64,000 nt of DNA from NCBI GenBank assembly GCA_031772625.1, contig CM062816.1:629937269-630001268 (forward strand), given 5' to 3'. The position numbers were made by a program, and so were the translations under genes. The notes beneath the pieces were generated by a model. That model was not told the origin of the DNA. It saw only the letters and a list, made by a program, of their open reading frames with translations, and made no database searches. This stretch comes from Pinus tabuliformis. Taxonomy: Eukaryota > Streptophyta > Pinopsida > Pinales > Pinaceae. Positions 32,326 to 43,880 of this stretch are shown here, piece by piece. Numbering within the stretch: position 1 is the stretch's first letter; every line of letters starts with the position of its first letter.

Positions 32326-33066
32326 TCATATGGTGTTGTCTGGAATTTTGATATCTGGAAGACCATGCACTACCTGGTATTTGCATGCTTTATTTATTTG
32401 TGAAAAGCTTAGATACCCCAACCTTCGGTGCCATAACCAATGTTCATCATCTTTGCTCAAATAACATTTTTGTTGTCCTTCTTCAAATATGTATAGATTA
32501 TTTGGAGTTCTTCTGCCTTTGATCACTGTTTTTCCTGTATCAAGATCATGAGCAATACATCCATTTGATCGAAATATTACCTTTGTTCCTTGATCGCACA
32601 TCTGACTGACACTTAGTAGATTATGCTTCAAGCCATCAATATACAAAACATTTCCATCTTTGACCTTTTCTTTCAACTTAGCAGTGCCTTTTCTTTTTAT
32701 GGCTGCAGGGGTATCATTTCCAAAAGAAACTTTCTTTCCCTTTTCTAAAGCAGTATATGATTCAATTTTTTCTTTATCACCTGTCATATGCTTTGAACAT
32801 CCGCTGTTGATGTACCATAGATTTTCTTGTCCTTCTGCATAAAATGCTATCCCACATCTTTCTGTTTGTGGTTCCTTTATTCTCCATGTTCTAGTGCTTG
32901 AGGCTTGTTCCTTTGTCTGCTGAAACCTGCTCCTGCATTCAGAATCTTCATGACCGAAGTTATTACAAATAGAACATTCAATTTCATTTTCAAGGGTAGA
33001 AAAGTTGTTATAGGTCCTTTTCGTAATCCCAATCATACTTCTTTGTTTTTTAGCTTCTCTAGTCAT
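32326..33066 (-). pseudogene. E4 zinc knuckle, protease and integrase lead-in
   Basis: A 246-residue reading with a knuckle (CSICNNFGHEDSEC), the Copia protease region (WYINSGCSKHMTGD), LKHNLLSVSQMCDQG, and the GAG-pre-integrase domain (WLWHRRLGYLSFSQINKA). Confidence 0.9.
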
Positions 33067-33309
33067 GATTGTCTTTTAAGAAACACATTGAGCTGCTTTG
33101 TGACCGAAGTTATGGCAAGAGAAACATTGGCCATTGAAGAAACTTCTGCAATTATCAAATCTACAAGCCAAATGATTGTAATTTCTATTTTCATCCATTC
33201 TTGAAGCAAATTGAGAAGTCTTTACCCATGGCTGGTTGTAGCTTTTGTTCACCCTTAAGATGGATTGCCCCTGGTTTGCCTGGTAGTCTTTGTTTTCTCT
33301 TGATGTAAT
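33067..33309 (-). pseudogene. E4 Gag additional zinc-knuckle segment
   Basis: Minus-strand text includes CFSCHNFGHKAAQC around 33080-33125, a further CCHC knuckle. With those at 32326-33066 and 33310-34284, E4 Gag has at least three, as does E2 Gag. Confidence 0.7.
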
Positions 33310-34284
33310 TCATCCCTGCCTTACCTGGTGATATCCATTGGGCTTTTGCTCGTTCCTCCTTGCTACATCAAGATAACTCTTTGAGGTGGATGCTTGAGAT
33401 GTTTCACCATTATAACCCAGACCCGTCTTGATTAGTGGAGAATGTTGTACATTGATAATCTCATCCAGAGTTTCAGATCCTTTAACAAATTTAAGATTAA
33501 GAGCCTTTGTTTTCTCAATTTCTTTTCTAAGGCCAACAATTTCACATTCTAACTTCTCAAGAGATTTTTCTTTTTCATCAAGTTGGAATTGCAGAGTATC
33601 AACGATCATATCGTTTTCTTCTAAAGATATTTTGAGTCGAAAAATCTCTTCATAAAAACCATCTACATCTATGGCGTCCATGTAATCATCATCTTCACAG
33701 ACCATTAAAAGTTTATAATCATTACCTCGTTCATCTTCATCACTATTTGATAGGCCATCACTGTCTTCATGAGTGTAGTAACTTTTCTTAGTTGCATTCT
33801 GTTTCTTGTTCCATCTAATAGGTTCCTTACCTTTGTCAATCTTATCCTTGTGAGGACATTTGGCAGCATAGTGACTGAATCTTCCACAAGAAAAGCATTT
33901 GAAATGTAGCTTACCTCGGAAATGACCGGTACCCCGTTGAAGATTTCTGACAAAATTTGATTCTTCTTCTTCTTCTGACACGTATCCTGACTCATAGTAC
34001 TCTGTTTTGCCTGAAGCCTTGAAGGCAGCTTCTATCCTGTCTAATGGACCTCCTTTCCTCATTTCATAAGTAGTTAGAATTCCGTGCAGCTGTGACATTT
34101 TAAGGCTTTGAAGATTCTCTTTTTCTTCTATTGCAGAAACTTTAGATTCAAACCTAGGGGACAAAGATCTTAGAATTTTTTCAACCACAACAGCCTCTTT
34201 TATTTCTTCACCCAAATTTTTCATACAATTAGCAATCTCATCTACATGAAGAAAATAGTTAGCCACACTTTCATCATTATACAT
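33310..34284 (-). pseudogene. E4 Gag: capsid C-part, zinc knuckle, coiled coil
   Basis: A 324-residue reading. Residues ~1-80 are the later half of the UBN2 capsid domain (VANYFLHVDEIANCMKNLG, then EKILRSLSPRFE). A CCHC knuckle (CFSCGRFSHYAAKC) lies at ~130-145 and an acidic patch at ~175-200. A heptad-like coiled coil occupies ~210-270. SPLIKTGLGY near 285 is shared with E2. Confidence 0.9.
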
Positions 34285-34326
34285 CCTGAGATTTTCAAAC
34301 TGAATTCTGAGGGTTTGAAGTTTTTC

Positions 34327-34653
34327 TCATTTTACCTGATCATCTGCTTCATAACTCAGAACAATCTTGTCCCATATCTCTTTTGCGGATTTAAACTGCA
34401 TTACCTTAACAAATTCTGATTGAGATAGGAATCCTAATAGAGTATTAACCACCTTTGCATTTGTTTCATATTTCTTCTTCTTAGCCGGATCTGTAGGAGT
34501 TGTTGATGGAAAAGTATACCCTGTATCTATGATATCCCAAACTTCTATACCAAGAGATTGAAGATAGGCAATAACTCTTACCTTCCAATAAATGAAGTTT
34601 GTCCCATCAAAAATTGGTGCCCTGATTGATGCTTCCCTCTCGTAGTTGCTCAT
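34327..34653 (-). pseudogene. E4 Gag N-terminus
   Basis: A 108-residue reading beginning MSNYEREASIRAPIFDGTN. It contains FIYWKVRVIAYLQSLG and FKSAKEIWDKIVLSYE, the DUF4219/UBN2 start of Copia Gag. The ATG at 34653 lies about 50 bp inside the primer site, as expected. E2 lacks this domain. Confidence 0.93.
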
Positions 34654-34700
34654 GATGAAAGATATTTCTTCAAGCGATCAAGCTTCTTCTGAAGAACTTG

Positions 34701-34712
34701 GCTCTGATACCA
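34701..34712 (-). other. E4 primer binding site (initiator Met tRNA)
   Basis: TGGTATCAGAGC on the minus strand, an exact match to the common Copia site, two bases from the 5' LTR. Confidence 0.95.
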
Positions 34713-34714
34713 AT

Positions 34715-36178
34715 TGTTGGAAATAATACTGAGAGGGGGGGATGAATTAGTATTATCAAACTCTTCTCAATATGCCTTCCAGATTTATACTTTAATTTAT
34801 TCTTCAAATATTGATCATTAATTTGTATGTCAGTGCCATATAATAATGAACAAGAACAAGAAAAATAGGTAAGCACACCAAAGAACACTAGATATAAGGT
34901 GGAAACCCAATGTGGGCGAAAACCACCTGCTGCAATATGTCTCTATCTTCTTTCAATTAGAAACTTCTTTTACAAGGATTTTGTACTGGTGCAGTCCTTT
35001 ACCAGTATGTAGGCTGCAACCTGCAGAGAGCTACAACTCTCTCTCATTTTCCAGTCTCTCCTGGAAGGGAGCTACAACCCCCTTTGCTCTTTTACTTCTT
35101 TAGGGCCACGTTTCATTAATTTTCAAACAGAAATCTAAACCCAAAACTCTGCAGCAATAGATAAAAGACAACCAACAAATGTTTCAAGCTAGGTCCGCAA
35201 CTTCACCAATAGTGGCTTGCGAATACCCGCAACTCTTCTGTGTCTAAACTGTGCAGATCCGCACCTGGTTAGTCTACTGCTCTGCGTATCTCCGCACCAC
35301 TCGTTCTGCTGCCCTGCGTACCCTTTCTCAGATCTGCACCTGCACTGCCCGCCTGACAACATACCTTTGTGACTTGTTCTTCTGTTTCCCTGCATACCTC
35401 CGCACTGTGCCTTCTCCTGCGCTGCGTACCTCGCAATTCGCCTTCTGCTGCGCTGCGTACCCCGTACTATGCCTTCTCCTGCGCTTCGTACCCCCGTACT
35501 GCGCCTTCTACTGTGCTGTGTACCCCTGCACTCACGCCGTGGATCTCTTGTGAACCTCTGATTAGGGCCAAATTAAGAGTCCTCCAATGTGCCACAGTCA
35601 GTCCGATCCACAGATCTGATCATGTGCCCGAGAGATCACGACTTACCAATAGATTCGCCCTAAATTTTCTCCTTGATTTAGATCTAGTTTTTAAAACCAA
35701 TCACCAAAACTTTCTGATCTTAAGATATTAAAATTTCACAAGTGTCTAGCCAAGTGATCTCTTTTCCTTTTTATAGGCAAGCCCTTATTCAAACCATGGG
35801 ACAAAACCATCGAAAACCAATACAAGGGATCCAAACATGGGTTCAAATAATTTAGATCCTAAACCATGGGCCAAAACCGTAGGATCATGAACGACGGGCT
35901 AAATACCAAGGGCCAAACATAAGAAACCCCACGTGAGCGCGCTTCTCTGCATTGGAGTGAGTGAACTGGGGGACTGCACCTTATGAACGGATAACCTACG
36001 GGTATGTCTGCACTTCCTGGATGACAAACCTGCGGGTCTGCACCTTTTGAACGATGCACCTGCGAACCTCTTATTTTCCATCATTTTGAGAGCCTGAACT
36101 GAATTTTTCCACTTGAGTGAGTTACCATCAAGTAGAACACCTGTACCATAGAGCCGAACCAAAATCATAATGCCAACA
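34715..36178 (-). repeat. E4 5' LTR
   Basis: Same ends as the LTR at 27985. About 55 bp longer, largely because of extra CTGCGTACC-type tandem units between about 35440 and 35540. A minus-strand TATA box, TATAAAAAG, lies at 35767-35775. Confidence 0.92.
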
Positions 36179-36183
36179 TAATA
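36179..36183. repeat. Target site duplication of E4, right copy (TAATA)
   Basis: TAATA follows E4's right LTR end (GCCAACA) and matches 27980-27984. Confidence 0.88.
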
Positions 36184-36292
36184 TTCCTAAATTCAATAGA
36201 AAGCCTTATTTATGCATTATTTTTCCTGATAGGAACTGAATTGGCTATCTAGTAATAATATGTTAAAGGAATTATGATTTTTGCATCTAGCA
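36184..36292 (-). pseudogene. E3 RT lead-in fragment between E4 and E5
   Basis: 109 bp. Minus-strand text resembles the segment just ahead of RT motif A (LDAKIIIPL, then VPIRK). It belongs to E3 and is flanked by E4's duplication on the left and E5's on the right, so two elements landed about 100 bp apart. Confidence 0.75.
36288..36292. repeat. Probable target site duplication of E5, left copy (TAGCA)
   Basis: TAGCA precedes E5. TAGGA (42034-42038) follows it. Four of five bases match, as expected for an old insertion. Confidence 0.6.
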
Positions 36293-36882
36293 TGATCCCA
36301 AATTATACAGGAATGAAACATAATATAGATATAAACATAAACACAAAGATGCAATATAAATAAAACTTCATTTCATTAATATCAAAGCACTGAAATATTA
36401 TTACATACAAAATGGTAATTAACTAGGTCGGGTAATGGTAGCTAATCTCTGAGGAGAGATGTGGCGGGTATAGGCCTCTAAACTATGTTATAATGAGGCT
36501 CAAGTGCCTTTCTTATTATTGAACAACAAATGGAAACCATAAACAACCAAAACCCTAATCCTAAGAGATGAAATGCCAAGACTTCATTGGCCCTGTTGGG
36601 GTTTGTTGGGCAACCAAATTTATGAGTTCCTAACCTAGTAATATCATCTTCGTTTGGCGTGTACAATACCTAATTGAAAATATATATATGAGTAATATAC
36701 AATTTGTGGTCACTTATTTTGTACCTAAAAAAGCACCATTTATGGGGTTAAAACAACTCTGGAAGTTCACGACCCAAAAAACTACTAAAAATAGTAAATG
36801 CGACTATAATCAAGGAAACTAATGAAACTCTCTAGAGGTCTAGGTGGAATAGGTGGGTGGCCACCAATATCCACCTGGATCA
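36293..36882 (-). repeat. E5 3' LTR
   Basis: 590 bp beginning TGATCCCAAATTATAC and ending CCACCTGGATCA on plus. It aligns with 41445-42033 through landmarks such as ATAGATATAAACATAAACA and AGAGATGTGG. A purine-rich tract (AAAGGAGAAGGAC on minus) follows at 36883-36895. Confidence 0.85.
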
Positions 36883-36895
36883 GTCCTTCTCCTTT

Positions 36896-38345
36896 GGAAT
36901 AAATGGTCCCCATTGTATGCACAACCTTCATTAGGTGAGGAAAATTCTGTTGAACCTGATCCCTAGTGAAGCGCTCGCCCTGATGAAGGAGTTGGCCTGC
37001 TTTGAGAATTTGATATAGCTAGATCCTCTGCTATTGAGTTTTGTTGATATTTGTGTCCATGATCATGACTATTGTGGCATGATCAATGAATATTGGGTTG
37101 AGCTTTGTTGGTGTCAGCTACTCAGCAATGTTGGATCTGACCAACAATGGGGAAATGTATGGTCATAACCAGTCCACATTGAATACTGGGTGAAGCCAAG
37201 GAATGTTGGAATTCTAAGCTCAAAGGAATTGTCCCTTATAGCCTTGGTGATGGTTTATGACCCATATCAGAGCAGTTGAAGCTTATGGTGGGGCCCAAAG
37301 AGGCCCTCCTTCTATAAATATAACAAAACTTTGTTGCCCACCTTGAACTTGTGTGGCACCTTATGATAGTCATAACTCTGCTTGTACTTATCATTGGCCG
37401 TATTTAATATGTCATGGACCTACTAGAAAATGTGATTAATGCACTCGATGAAGTTGCTAGCCCTATCCACTCCAGACTATACATAATCCGAATCTTCCTG
37501 AGTACTTGGAAATGGTATGACCACATCAACGGTACATAGTAGCTCGAATCGCAACCACACTTGAAAGAGGCTATGACTAGTTGAACTATGGAGTTCTATG
37601 TTGTAGTTGCTCTAGAAATAAGGTATGATTTCATCCCATGTGTGTGGATGCTTATAGTTATACATGCGCATAATGTGCATGACCATCTTATTGATGACCT
37701 TTGTTTGGCCATCAGTTTAGGGGTGGAAGGTCTTGGACTTAGTGAGCTTAGTGTCTAGCAGAAATGAGAGGCTTGACTAAAATGTACTCAGGAACCTGCT
37801 ATCTCGATCTGAGATAATGGACTGTGGGATACAAAAGTGTACCCACACTCTTTCAAAGAAGAGAATAGTAGTGGCTCCGGCTATGATACTCTTCTTTCAG
37901 GCTGCCATAATGGCCATCATAGAGAATCTTTTGACGACCACGAAAATGAAATCGTTTCCATGCATAGTAGAAGGAAGGCCTGACATGTAATCCATAGATA
38001 TGGATTCGTAAGGTCGAATAGGAGTAAGAAAAGGAGTATATAACCCTTCTAAAAGGTTCCAACACAAAAATTAATTCTACAACATTACCACTATTTTATA
38101 TACTCTGAAATGTCTAGTGACACAACTATAGTGAGACTCCCAAATTATCTTGGCATGCTCACTTGAAGGAAAAAAAGGTGTCCTAGGTGGCATAAAAATG
38201 CACCTTGGACGTGAAAATATAGAAATTTCTTTCCTTCTAGGAAAATTTGGTATGTTTTTTTGAATTCTAGATCGCTCTTGTAAAGATGCATCCACCTCGA
38301 AGTCTCATTTCCAGAAGGGTCGAGCACAGTAGTTGGCGCCATAAC
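36896..38345 (-). pseudogene. E5 integrase
   Basis: Minus-strand fragments include the pre-core region (38145-38342) and the core. The readings near 37700-38000 resemble the MDY...GLPST, VVVKRF and HPQTDGQTKVINR segments of chromovirus integrase. Toward 36930 the text may hold an eroded C-terminal domain. Heavily broken. Confidence 0.7.
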
Positions 38346-39095
38346 TGGTTGTTCGATGAGATAGTCTGCAACATGATGGGTGATTCATTTCTTTTAGTTG
38401 ATATTCAAATGGAATTGTTCCAGATATGTGGATCATTTCTGATGGCAATTGTTTTGCATCTTTCCTTGTGTCTGTATGAACTACAGGGGTCGATGATTTG
38501 TGTGGATGACCATTTCCATCCCTAGAATGTAATTCTTCCATTTTTAGTAAGCTTGTACAATGGAATACATCTATTTGAAATAAGTGGTATACCTTCAAAC
38601 TGTATCTGAAAGTTTCTCACTCTGATATCCCACTAGATGCCCCTTCTAGATAAGAATGACACAAATAACATTGTCAGAGGCATTAGTCTTAAATTCAAAT
38701 GATTGTTGCAGGTGTGGTAATCTAATAATTGGTGCAGAGTAGAGGTGATAATTCAACTAAAAAAACACCTTCTGTTTGGATTCAAACCAAAAGAAATTTT
38801 ATTTTTCTCTGCCCTTGGTGGCTTGATTCAAAGGCCAACTGATATGAGAGAATCCCAACATGAACCTACGATAGAAATTGGTAAGACCGAAAAAGTTGCA
38901 GAGCTTTGTTAGAGTGGTTGGGGTTGGCCAATCCCGAATAACTTGTATCTTATTTGGGTCCACATGCACACCCCTCTCATTAATGATGTACCCCAGATAT
39001 TGAACCTAGGTCATACCAAAAGTGCATTTCTCCAAATTGGCACACAATTTGTGTTGCTGCAGGGTTTGGAGGACTCGTCGAATATGGTGTATGTG
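38346..39095 (-). pseudogene. E5 RT thumb and RNase H
   Basis: Minus-strand text includes HKLCANLEKCTFGM and YLGYIINERGVHVDP (RT thumb), FYRRFMLGFSHI (connection) and an eroded RNase H to ~38350. The plus-strand readings over this zone are antisense shadows. Confidence 0.75.
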
Positions 39096-39470
39096 CTATT
39101 CCCAACTTCGGTTAAAGATAAGGATGTCATCTTGGTATACTACCATGTACGAGTTGGTGAAAGGCCTCAAGATGTTTTCCATCAGTGCCATGAAGGTTTC
39201 AGGGGCATTTATCAACTTGAAAGGAATGACCAGCCATTTAAAAAAGCCCTCCTTGGATCTGAAGGTTTTCTTCGAGACATCTAAGGGTTGAATTGGTACC
39301 TGGTGATAATCAGACTTCAAGTCAATATTGTTGAAATATTTGGCACCCTTGATTTGGTCTAGAAGGTCATAAATCCATAATATTGGATACATATTCTTGT
39401 CAATGATCTTATTCATCACCCGACAATCAATACATAGACTCCATGTTCCATCCTTCTTTTCCACCAGCAT
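39096..39470 (-). pseudogene. E5 reverse transcriptase core
   Basis: A 125-residue reading: LVEKKDGTWSLCIDCRVMN, YFNNIDLKSDYHQVPI (motif A), FKLINAPETFMALMENILRPF and VVYQDDILIFNRSWE (palm motif region). Very close in wording to plant chromovirus RT. Confidence 0.92.
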
Positions 39471-41431
39471 GATGAGGATCCAACACAGTGATGAACTTAA
39501 CCTAATGTGCCTTTTCTACAATAGCTCCTGAATTTTCCTCCTAGTCTCATCGTTCTCTAGAACAAAGTGTCGGTACATTGTTCCATTGGGTAGGAACGCA
39601 CCTAGAGTATAATCGTTGGAGTGATTGACTTGGTAGTGTAGGGGTACCGCTATGGCTAAGGTGAATATGTCCCAATACTCCTCCATGACCTTTTCCATCT
39701 TCTTTTGACATATGAAGGATCCCTTTCTGGAGGTCATGGAGGCAGCCACAATCTTATTCTTGCCCCGAGGTTGAATCATAAGGGAGATAGATTTCCCGGT
39801 TTGGTAAATTATCTTACTAAATTTCATTGCAAAGATCAAAGAGATGATGATAGGTTATGCTACCTCTGGTATCCTATATAAATTACTTTCCAACGTAATA
39901 ATAATAGTGAGATGCCCAGACTCATACAAAACATGATGCTTCCACAAGTATGGTTGGACTAATAATACATCACAAACTTCAAGAGGACAAACATCACATA
40001 GTACCTCATTTGTGAAGGGCTTGATGCTATAGGGAATGCGACATTGCTGGTTGATGCAGAGATCTCATTCTTGGTGAAGCCAACCGATGGTGTATGACTA
40101 CAGGTGTAGTGTGGTTGGTAGGCCTAGTCACTTCGTGACCTCTTGTGAAATGAGGTTTTCTTGGCTCCCACTGTCAATAATGAACTGCAATGGAGAACCC
40201 TTCGCCCACATTTTGAGTGGGATAGGTGCACTCCCTCCTCTAGATCTTCACGATCAATCTTCTAGATGTTGGTGGTGGAAATAGTGGCACTCGGATCTAC
40301 ATCAATAATATACTTCCCTTTGTCATTCCCCTTGTTGGATTCTAATTCCTAGTCAAAATATGAATCTGATTCGAAAGCCTTCAGTTCGACCACCATTGAC
40401 TGCTTGGCTCGACACTCACCTGTGCTGTTAGTGGGGCTCTTATGGAACTTACACCATTTTTCCATGTTTTACTTTGTCTTCATGATGTTTTTATTTGATT
40501 GCAGCTTTGACGCCTTTTCCTCGGTCGCCCACCTTGGCTTTGTCCTTTATTCTACAGTTTGGGGGTGCCTTTCCTTTGATTCGAATTCACGTCTCCAAAG
40601 TCTCACTTCTTTTGTTTCAATTTATGCTCGATCTTCACATCGTATGAGTAGGTGGAGTCGAGTGAGGAGATGTTGAGGAGCTCCATCTTATCGTAGATAT
40701 TCTTTTGTAGACATACGTAGTACTTGAATACCAAATGCCTCTCCAAATCCTTGATAACCAACTTCACTTGAAGGGTATGATTTGTATTTCTGAACTCTAG
40801 CATATCTTGGTCCCTTCCCTGTCATGGCATGGTGTACTTTATGTTTTTATCTACATAGTTCCTGATAGGGTAATACTTCTCCTTGATGACATATTAGAAA
40901 TAATTCCAAGTGGGTGCAACTAAAAATAGTGAGGGTTCCCTCTCATCCTTCTTCTCATAGTAGGTTTCCTACCAGTCCTTGACATGCGGGGCAACTTTGA
41001 GGAGTGGAAAAGTAGTCTTTTCCCAATTTAAAAAATCATAAATAAAAAAATACCTTTCTAACCAATTTAACAATTTATCTACAATATACACATCTATCTG
41101 GCCTTCAAATATGGCAATGTCGAAGTTGAATTGTACCTTAAAGGGAGTGGTGCCTCCAGAGTGTTTATTGGATGAAGGTGTGTCACTTGTGGGTAGTTGT
41201 CGAAGCATCTGGGAAACTTTGTCCATCATTTCATTCCTTTGTTACTCAGGGGGTTCTTCAAGAAATATTTTAAAAGAATCTCCTACTCTCTCGTATTTAT
41301 TTTCTTTCTCCATGGGAGGTCATCGGGGTTTGCGAGGTTGGTCTTGCAAAGGTTCAACTAGTTCTAGCCTTAACTCCTTATACCCTAACCTTGTTTGGGA
41401 CATGCAAAGAAAAATAGAGAAAGAGTAGACC
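39471..41431 (-). pseudogene. E5 Gag and protease region
   Basis: Fragments at 40969-41229 (FNFDIAIFEGQIDVYIVDKLLNWLERYF) match the plant Ty3/Gypsy capsid start (FDI..FEG....v..WL..mE.yF). The rest to 39471 is eroded gag-protease text, including the MIFAMKFSKIIYQTGKSISLMI segment just ahead of RT. Confidence 0.65.
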
Positions 41432-41444
41432 GCTCTAATACCAC

Positions 41445-42033
41445 TAATATGGAATTATACAAGAACATAATTAAATATAGATATAAACATAAACATAGAG
41501 ATGCAACAGAAATAAAACTTTGTTTCATTAATATCAAAGAATAGAAATATGTTTATATACATGATGGAAATAAACTAGCTTGGGCGATGGTATCTTATCT
41601 CGCAGAAGAGATGTGGTGGCTACATTCCTTTGAACTATGTTACAATGAGGCTCAAGGGCCTTTTTATCATTGAACAAAAAGGAGAAATCCTAAACAACCA
41701 AAAACCTAACCCGAGGAGATGGAACACTAAGAGTTTGTGGGCCCCATTGGGGTTAGTTGGGAAACCAACTTCCCGGGGTCATAACTTGGTCATATGATAT
41801 ATGTTTGTCTTGTACGATACCTCGTTGGAGGTATCTCTCTGAGTACCATAAGATTTGTTGATCAGTGCTTCGGACCTCAAAAACCATCATTTAGGTGGTC
41901 AAAATAACTGCTGAAGTTTAGGACCCGAAAGACTGTTAAAAATAGTAAACGTTGCTATAATCAAGGAAGTCGATGAAACTAACTGGAGGTCTATATTGAA
42001 TAGGTGTGTGGCCTCCAATATTCACCTAGACCA
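41445..42033 (-). repeat. E5 5' LTR
   Basis: 589 bp matching 36293-36882. The primer-site complement GCTCTAATACCA (41432-41443) lies directly to its left. Confidence 0.85.
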
Positions 42034-42038
42034 TAGGA
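42034..42038. repeat. Probable target site duplication of E5, right copy (TAGGA)
   Basis: TAGGA follows E5's right LTR and pairs with TAGCA at 36288-36292, with one mismatch. Confidence 0.6.
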
Positions 42039-42365
42039 GTTTCTTTACTTCCTTTTGAATTATTGGAAGAAATATTTGATGTACTCTCCTCAATTTTTTT
42101 TGATATGGTTTAACGCCTAGTTTTGAAGAAATCTTTCGTTCAATGGTAGATGTTTCGTAAGTCTTTAGGTCTTCATATATCCATGAAAAAAAATCTTTAT
42201 ATTCCCTAAATAATTGACCAAATTTTCCCCTAATCTCCTATGGTAGTGTTGCTGAAATTTTGATGTTTCTAACTTATTATGTTGTGCCAATATTATGATT
42301 ACACATCATATTACTTTGAATTTAGCCTTGAATATTTTATAATATCATTCTGGTCAAACAAACTC
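42039..42365 (-). pseudogene. E3 RT lead-in segment
   Basis: Minus-strand text contains YKDFFSWIYEDLKTYETS and GVKPYQKKLRRVH, the stretch that leads into plant Ty3/Gypsy RT (usually 'DVFAWSYEDL' and 'KPxRQKLRR'). It lies between the RNase H at 42366-43124 and E5, which interrupts E3 here. Confidence 0.8.
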
Positions 42366-43170
42366 TCAAGGGGGAATTAGTACTTTAGGAACATGATTGT
42401 TACAGAACTGGATAATATCATGGTCAATTATTTTCTTCTTGAATTTTATATGTGAATTAGAAATATCATCTTTTATTGTTTCATTATTCTCCTCATGAAT
42501 ATGTAGTAAAGAAAATTCCTTGATAGCTTTCATGATTTTTTTCAATTTCTCAACATCTTCATATACTTCCCAATGTTTCACATTATCAACGATAGAATTT
42601 TTGTATCTAAATTCAATCTGGTATTGAAACAGGAAGGAATCTGGGACTTTGAAGGTACTTGCAGAAACTGCTAAAGAATCTGCTTTCATGTTATCCTCTC
42701 TTGGTATAGCTACGATGTTAAAATAGTGGAAATAATTATTTATAGAATCCCATGTCTCTTTATTGTAAGCCTTTAATCTAAGATGTTTCTTTTAGAAAAA
42801 ATTTCTAACTTGTTTCACCACTAATTCTAAATCACCAAAGATTGCCAACCTTTGAACCTTGATTTTCTTGGCTAGCTCTATTACTAGTATTAAAGTTTCA
42901 TATTCTATCATATTAGTAGTGACCTAAAAATATATTTTAAAAGAGTGAGTGATTATTTTGTTTTTATGTGAAATTAAAACAATTAAAACTCTAGATCCAT
43001 ATTTGGAAGAGGATCCATCAAAATACATCCTCCAAATATCATTTTTTAAAGACTGAGGAATACTTCTAGTGTCTTCAATTCTCTTTTGTACATTGCACTC
43101 ATCATTTACAACTAGAATGGACACCCTAAATCTTTGTCCATGACATAGATAGCGTGATTTACAACTTGGT
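42366..43170 (-). pseudogene. E3 additional RNase H, upstream of RT
   Basis: The reading at 42924-43124 ends with WRMYFDGSSSKYGSRVLIVL, the first strand of an RNase H with its DG motif. The reading at 42366-42689 begins KADSLAVSASTFKVP, the C-terminal 'H/KADxLA' part of the same fold, followed by the typical linker (NVKHWEVYEDVEKL). It lies between protease and RT. The classical RNase H after RT is present separately at 26986-27516, so E3 has two, with the extra one ahead of RT. Confidence 0.75.
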
Positions 43171-43197
43171 TGGAATTACACACAATATTTATAAACC

Positions 43198-43880
43198 TTA
43201 CTTATCTGTACAATCTGAATTTTCTTCCCAATAGACTAAAATGTTAGCATATGACATGTCCATTTGTAAACTTCCTCCAAGTTTAGCACACCAAGACCTT
43301 GATAGCAACATACAAATTTTGGGGGAATATCTATAGACACTATATCCATTACCACACCTTTTACAGGAACATGAGCTAAATTCATTACCAGGTCTTTGAT
43401 TAGCCCCAAACATTACACCTTCATTGAATCAAACATATACAAATCATGGTAGGACCTTGCCACCTACAACTGAAGTTGGTCCATAATGATTTTTGGCATT
43501 AAATTATGGGATGCCCTAGAATCTAACATACAGTTATAGAGGAGAAAATCATGGATCTTTGGAGTCAAATAGAAATTAGCAACACTCTCATATTGAATGT
43601 CCAGACTTGGTCCAAAAATAATATAATTTTTTCCATCTTGAAAACTAATCAAATCTCCTTTAGCATCCACACTTGAAGACTGAATCCATTTAGACACTTG
43701 ATTCTTGTAACCAAGGTTTCTTTGGAGTTCTGGTAAAGGAATTGGAATTTTGACTTTTTCCAATACATTTTCTACATTAAAAACAAGAGAATTTATTTTT
43801 TTTCCGTTGTTGGTGGTTTGGAAACTGTCTTTGAGGTTATGAAGATAAAATTTTAGTGGACTCGTCTTGTGATAAATCAA
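43198..43880 (-). pseudogene. E3 aspartic protease region
   Basis: The reading at 43464-43880 ends with FLLYNCMLDSRASHNLMP, the retropepsin active-site region (D-S-x-A-S type). The reading at 43198-43413 contains LLSRSWCAKLGGSLQMDMSYANI, the flap-side motif of these proteases. Eroded. Confidence 0.78.

Larger units (their letters stand above)
27985..36178 (-). mobile_element. E4: Copia element with full gene set, inserted in E3
   Basis: 8194 bp with LTRs of 1409 and 1464 bp, an exact initiator-Met primer site, a purine tract and the TAATA duplication. Genes in order on the minus strand are gag with several zinc knuckles, protease, integrase, RT and RNase H, which is the Copia order with integrase before RT. 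The LTRs differ by about 5-7% by eye, plus extra tandem units in the right one. That suggests about 2-3 My at fast plant rates and 10-15 My at slow ones. The copy is broken several times. LTR ends, primer site, purine tracts and gag C-terminus match E2. Confidence 0.92.
36293..42033 (-). mobile_element. E5: old Ty3/Gypsy element (chromovirus-like), inserted in E3
   Basis: 5741 bp with ~590-bp LTRs, an initiator-Met-type primer site (TGGTATTAGAGC at 41432-41443), a purine-rich tract by the 3' LTR and a probable duplication. Gag, RT, RNase H and integrase lie in order on the minus strand. The RT text closely follows the plant chromovirus pattern. The LTRs differ at roughly one base in six over the part I compared, so E5 is old: several My at fast rates and tens of My at slow ones. 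It is broken many times. Confidence 0.85.

Noticed and set aside
38943-39291. Plus-strand readings of 113 and 89 residues
   Set aside because: Antisense shadows of E5 RT.
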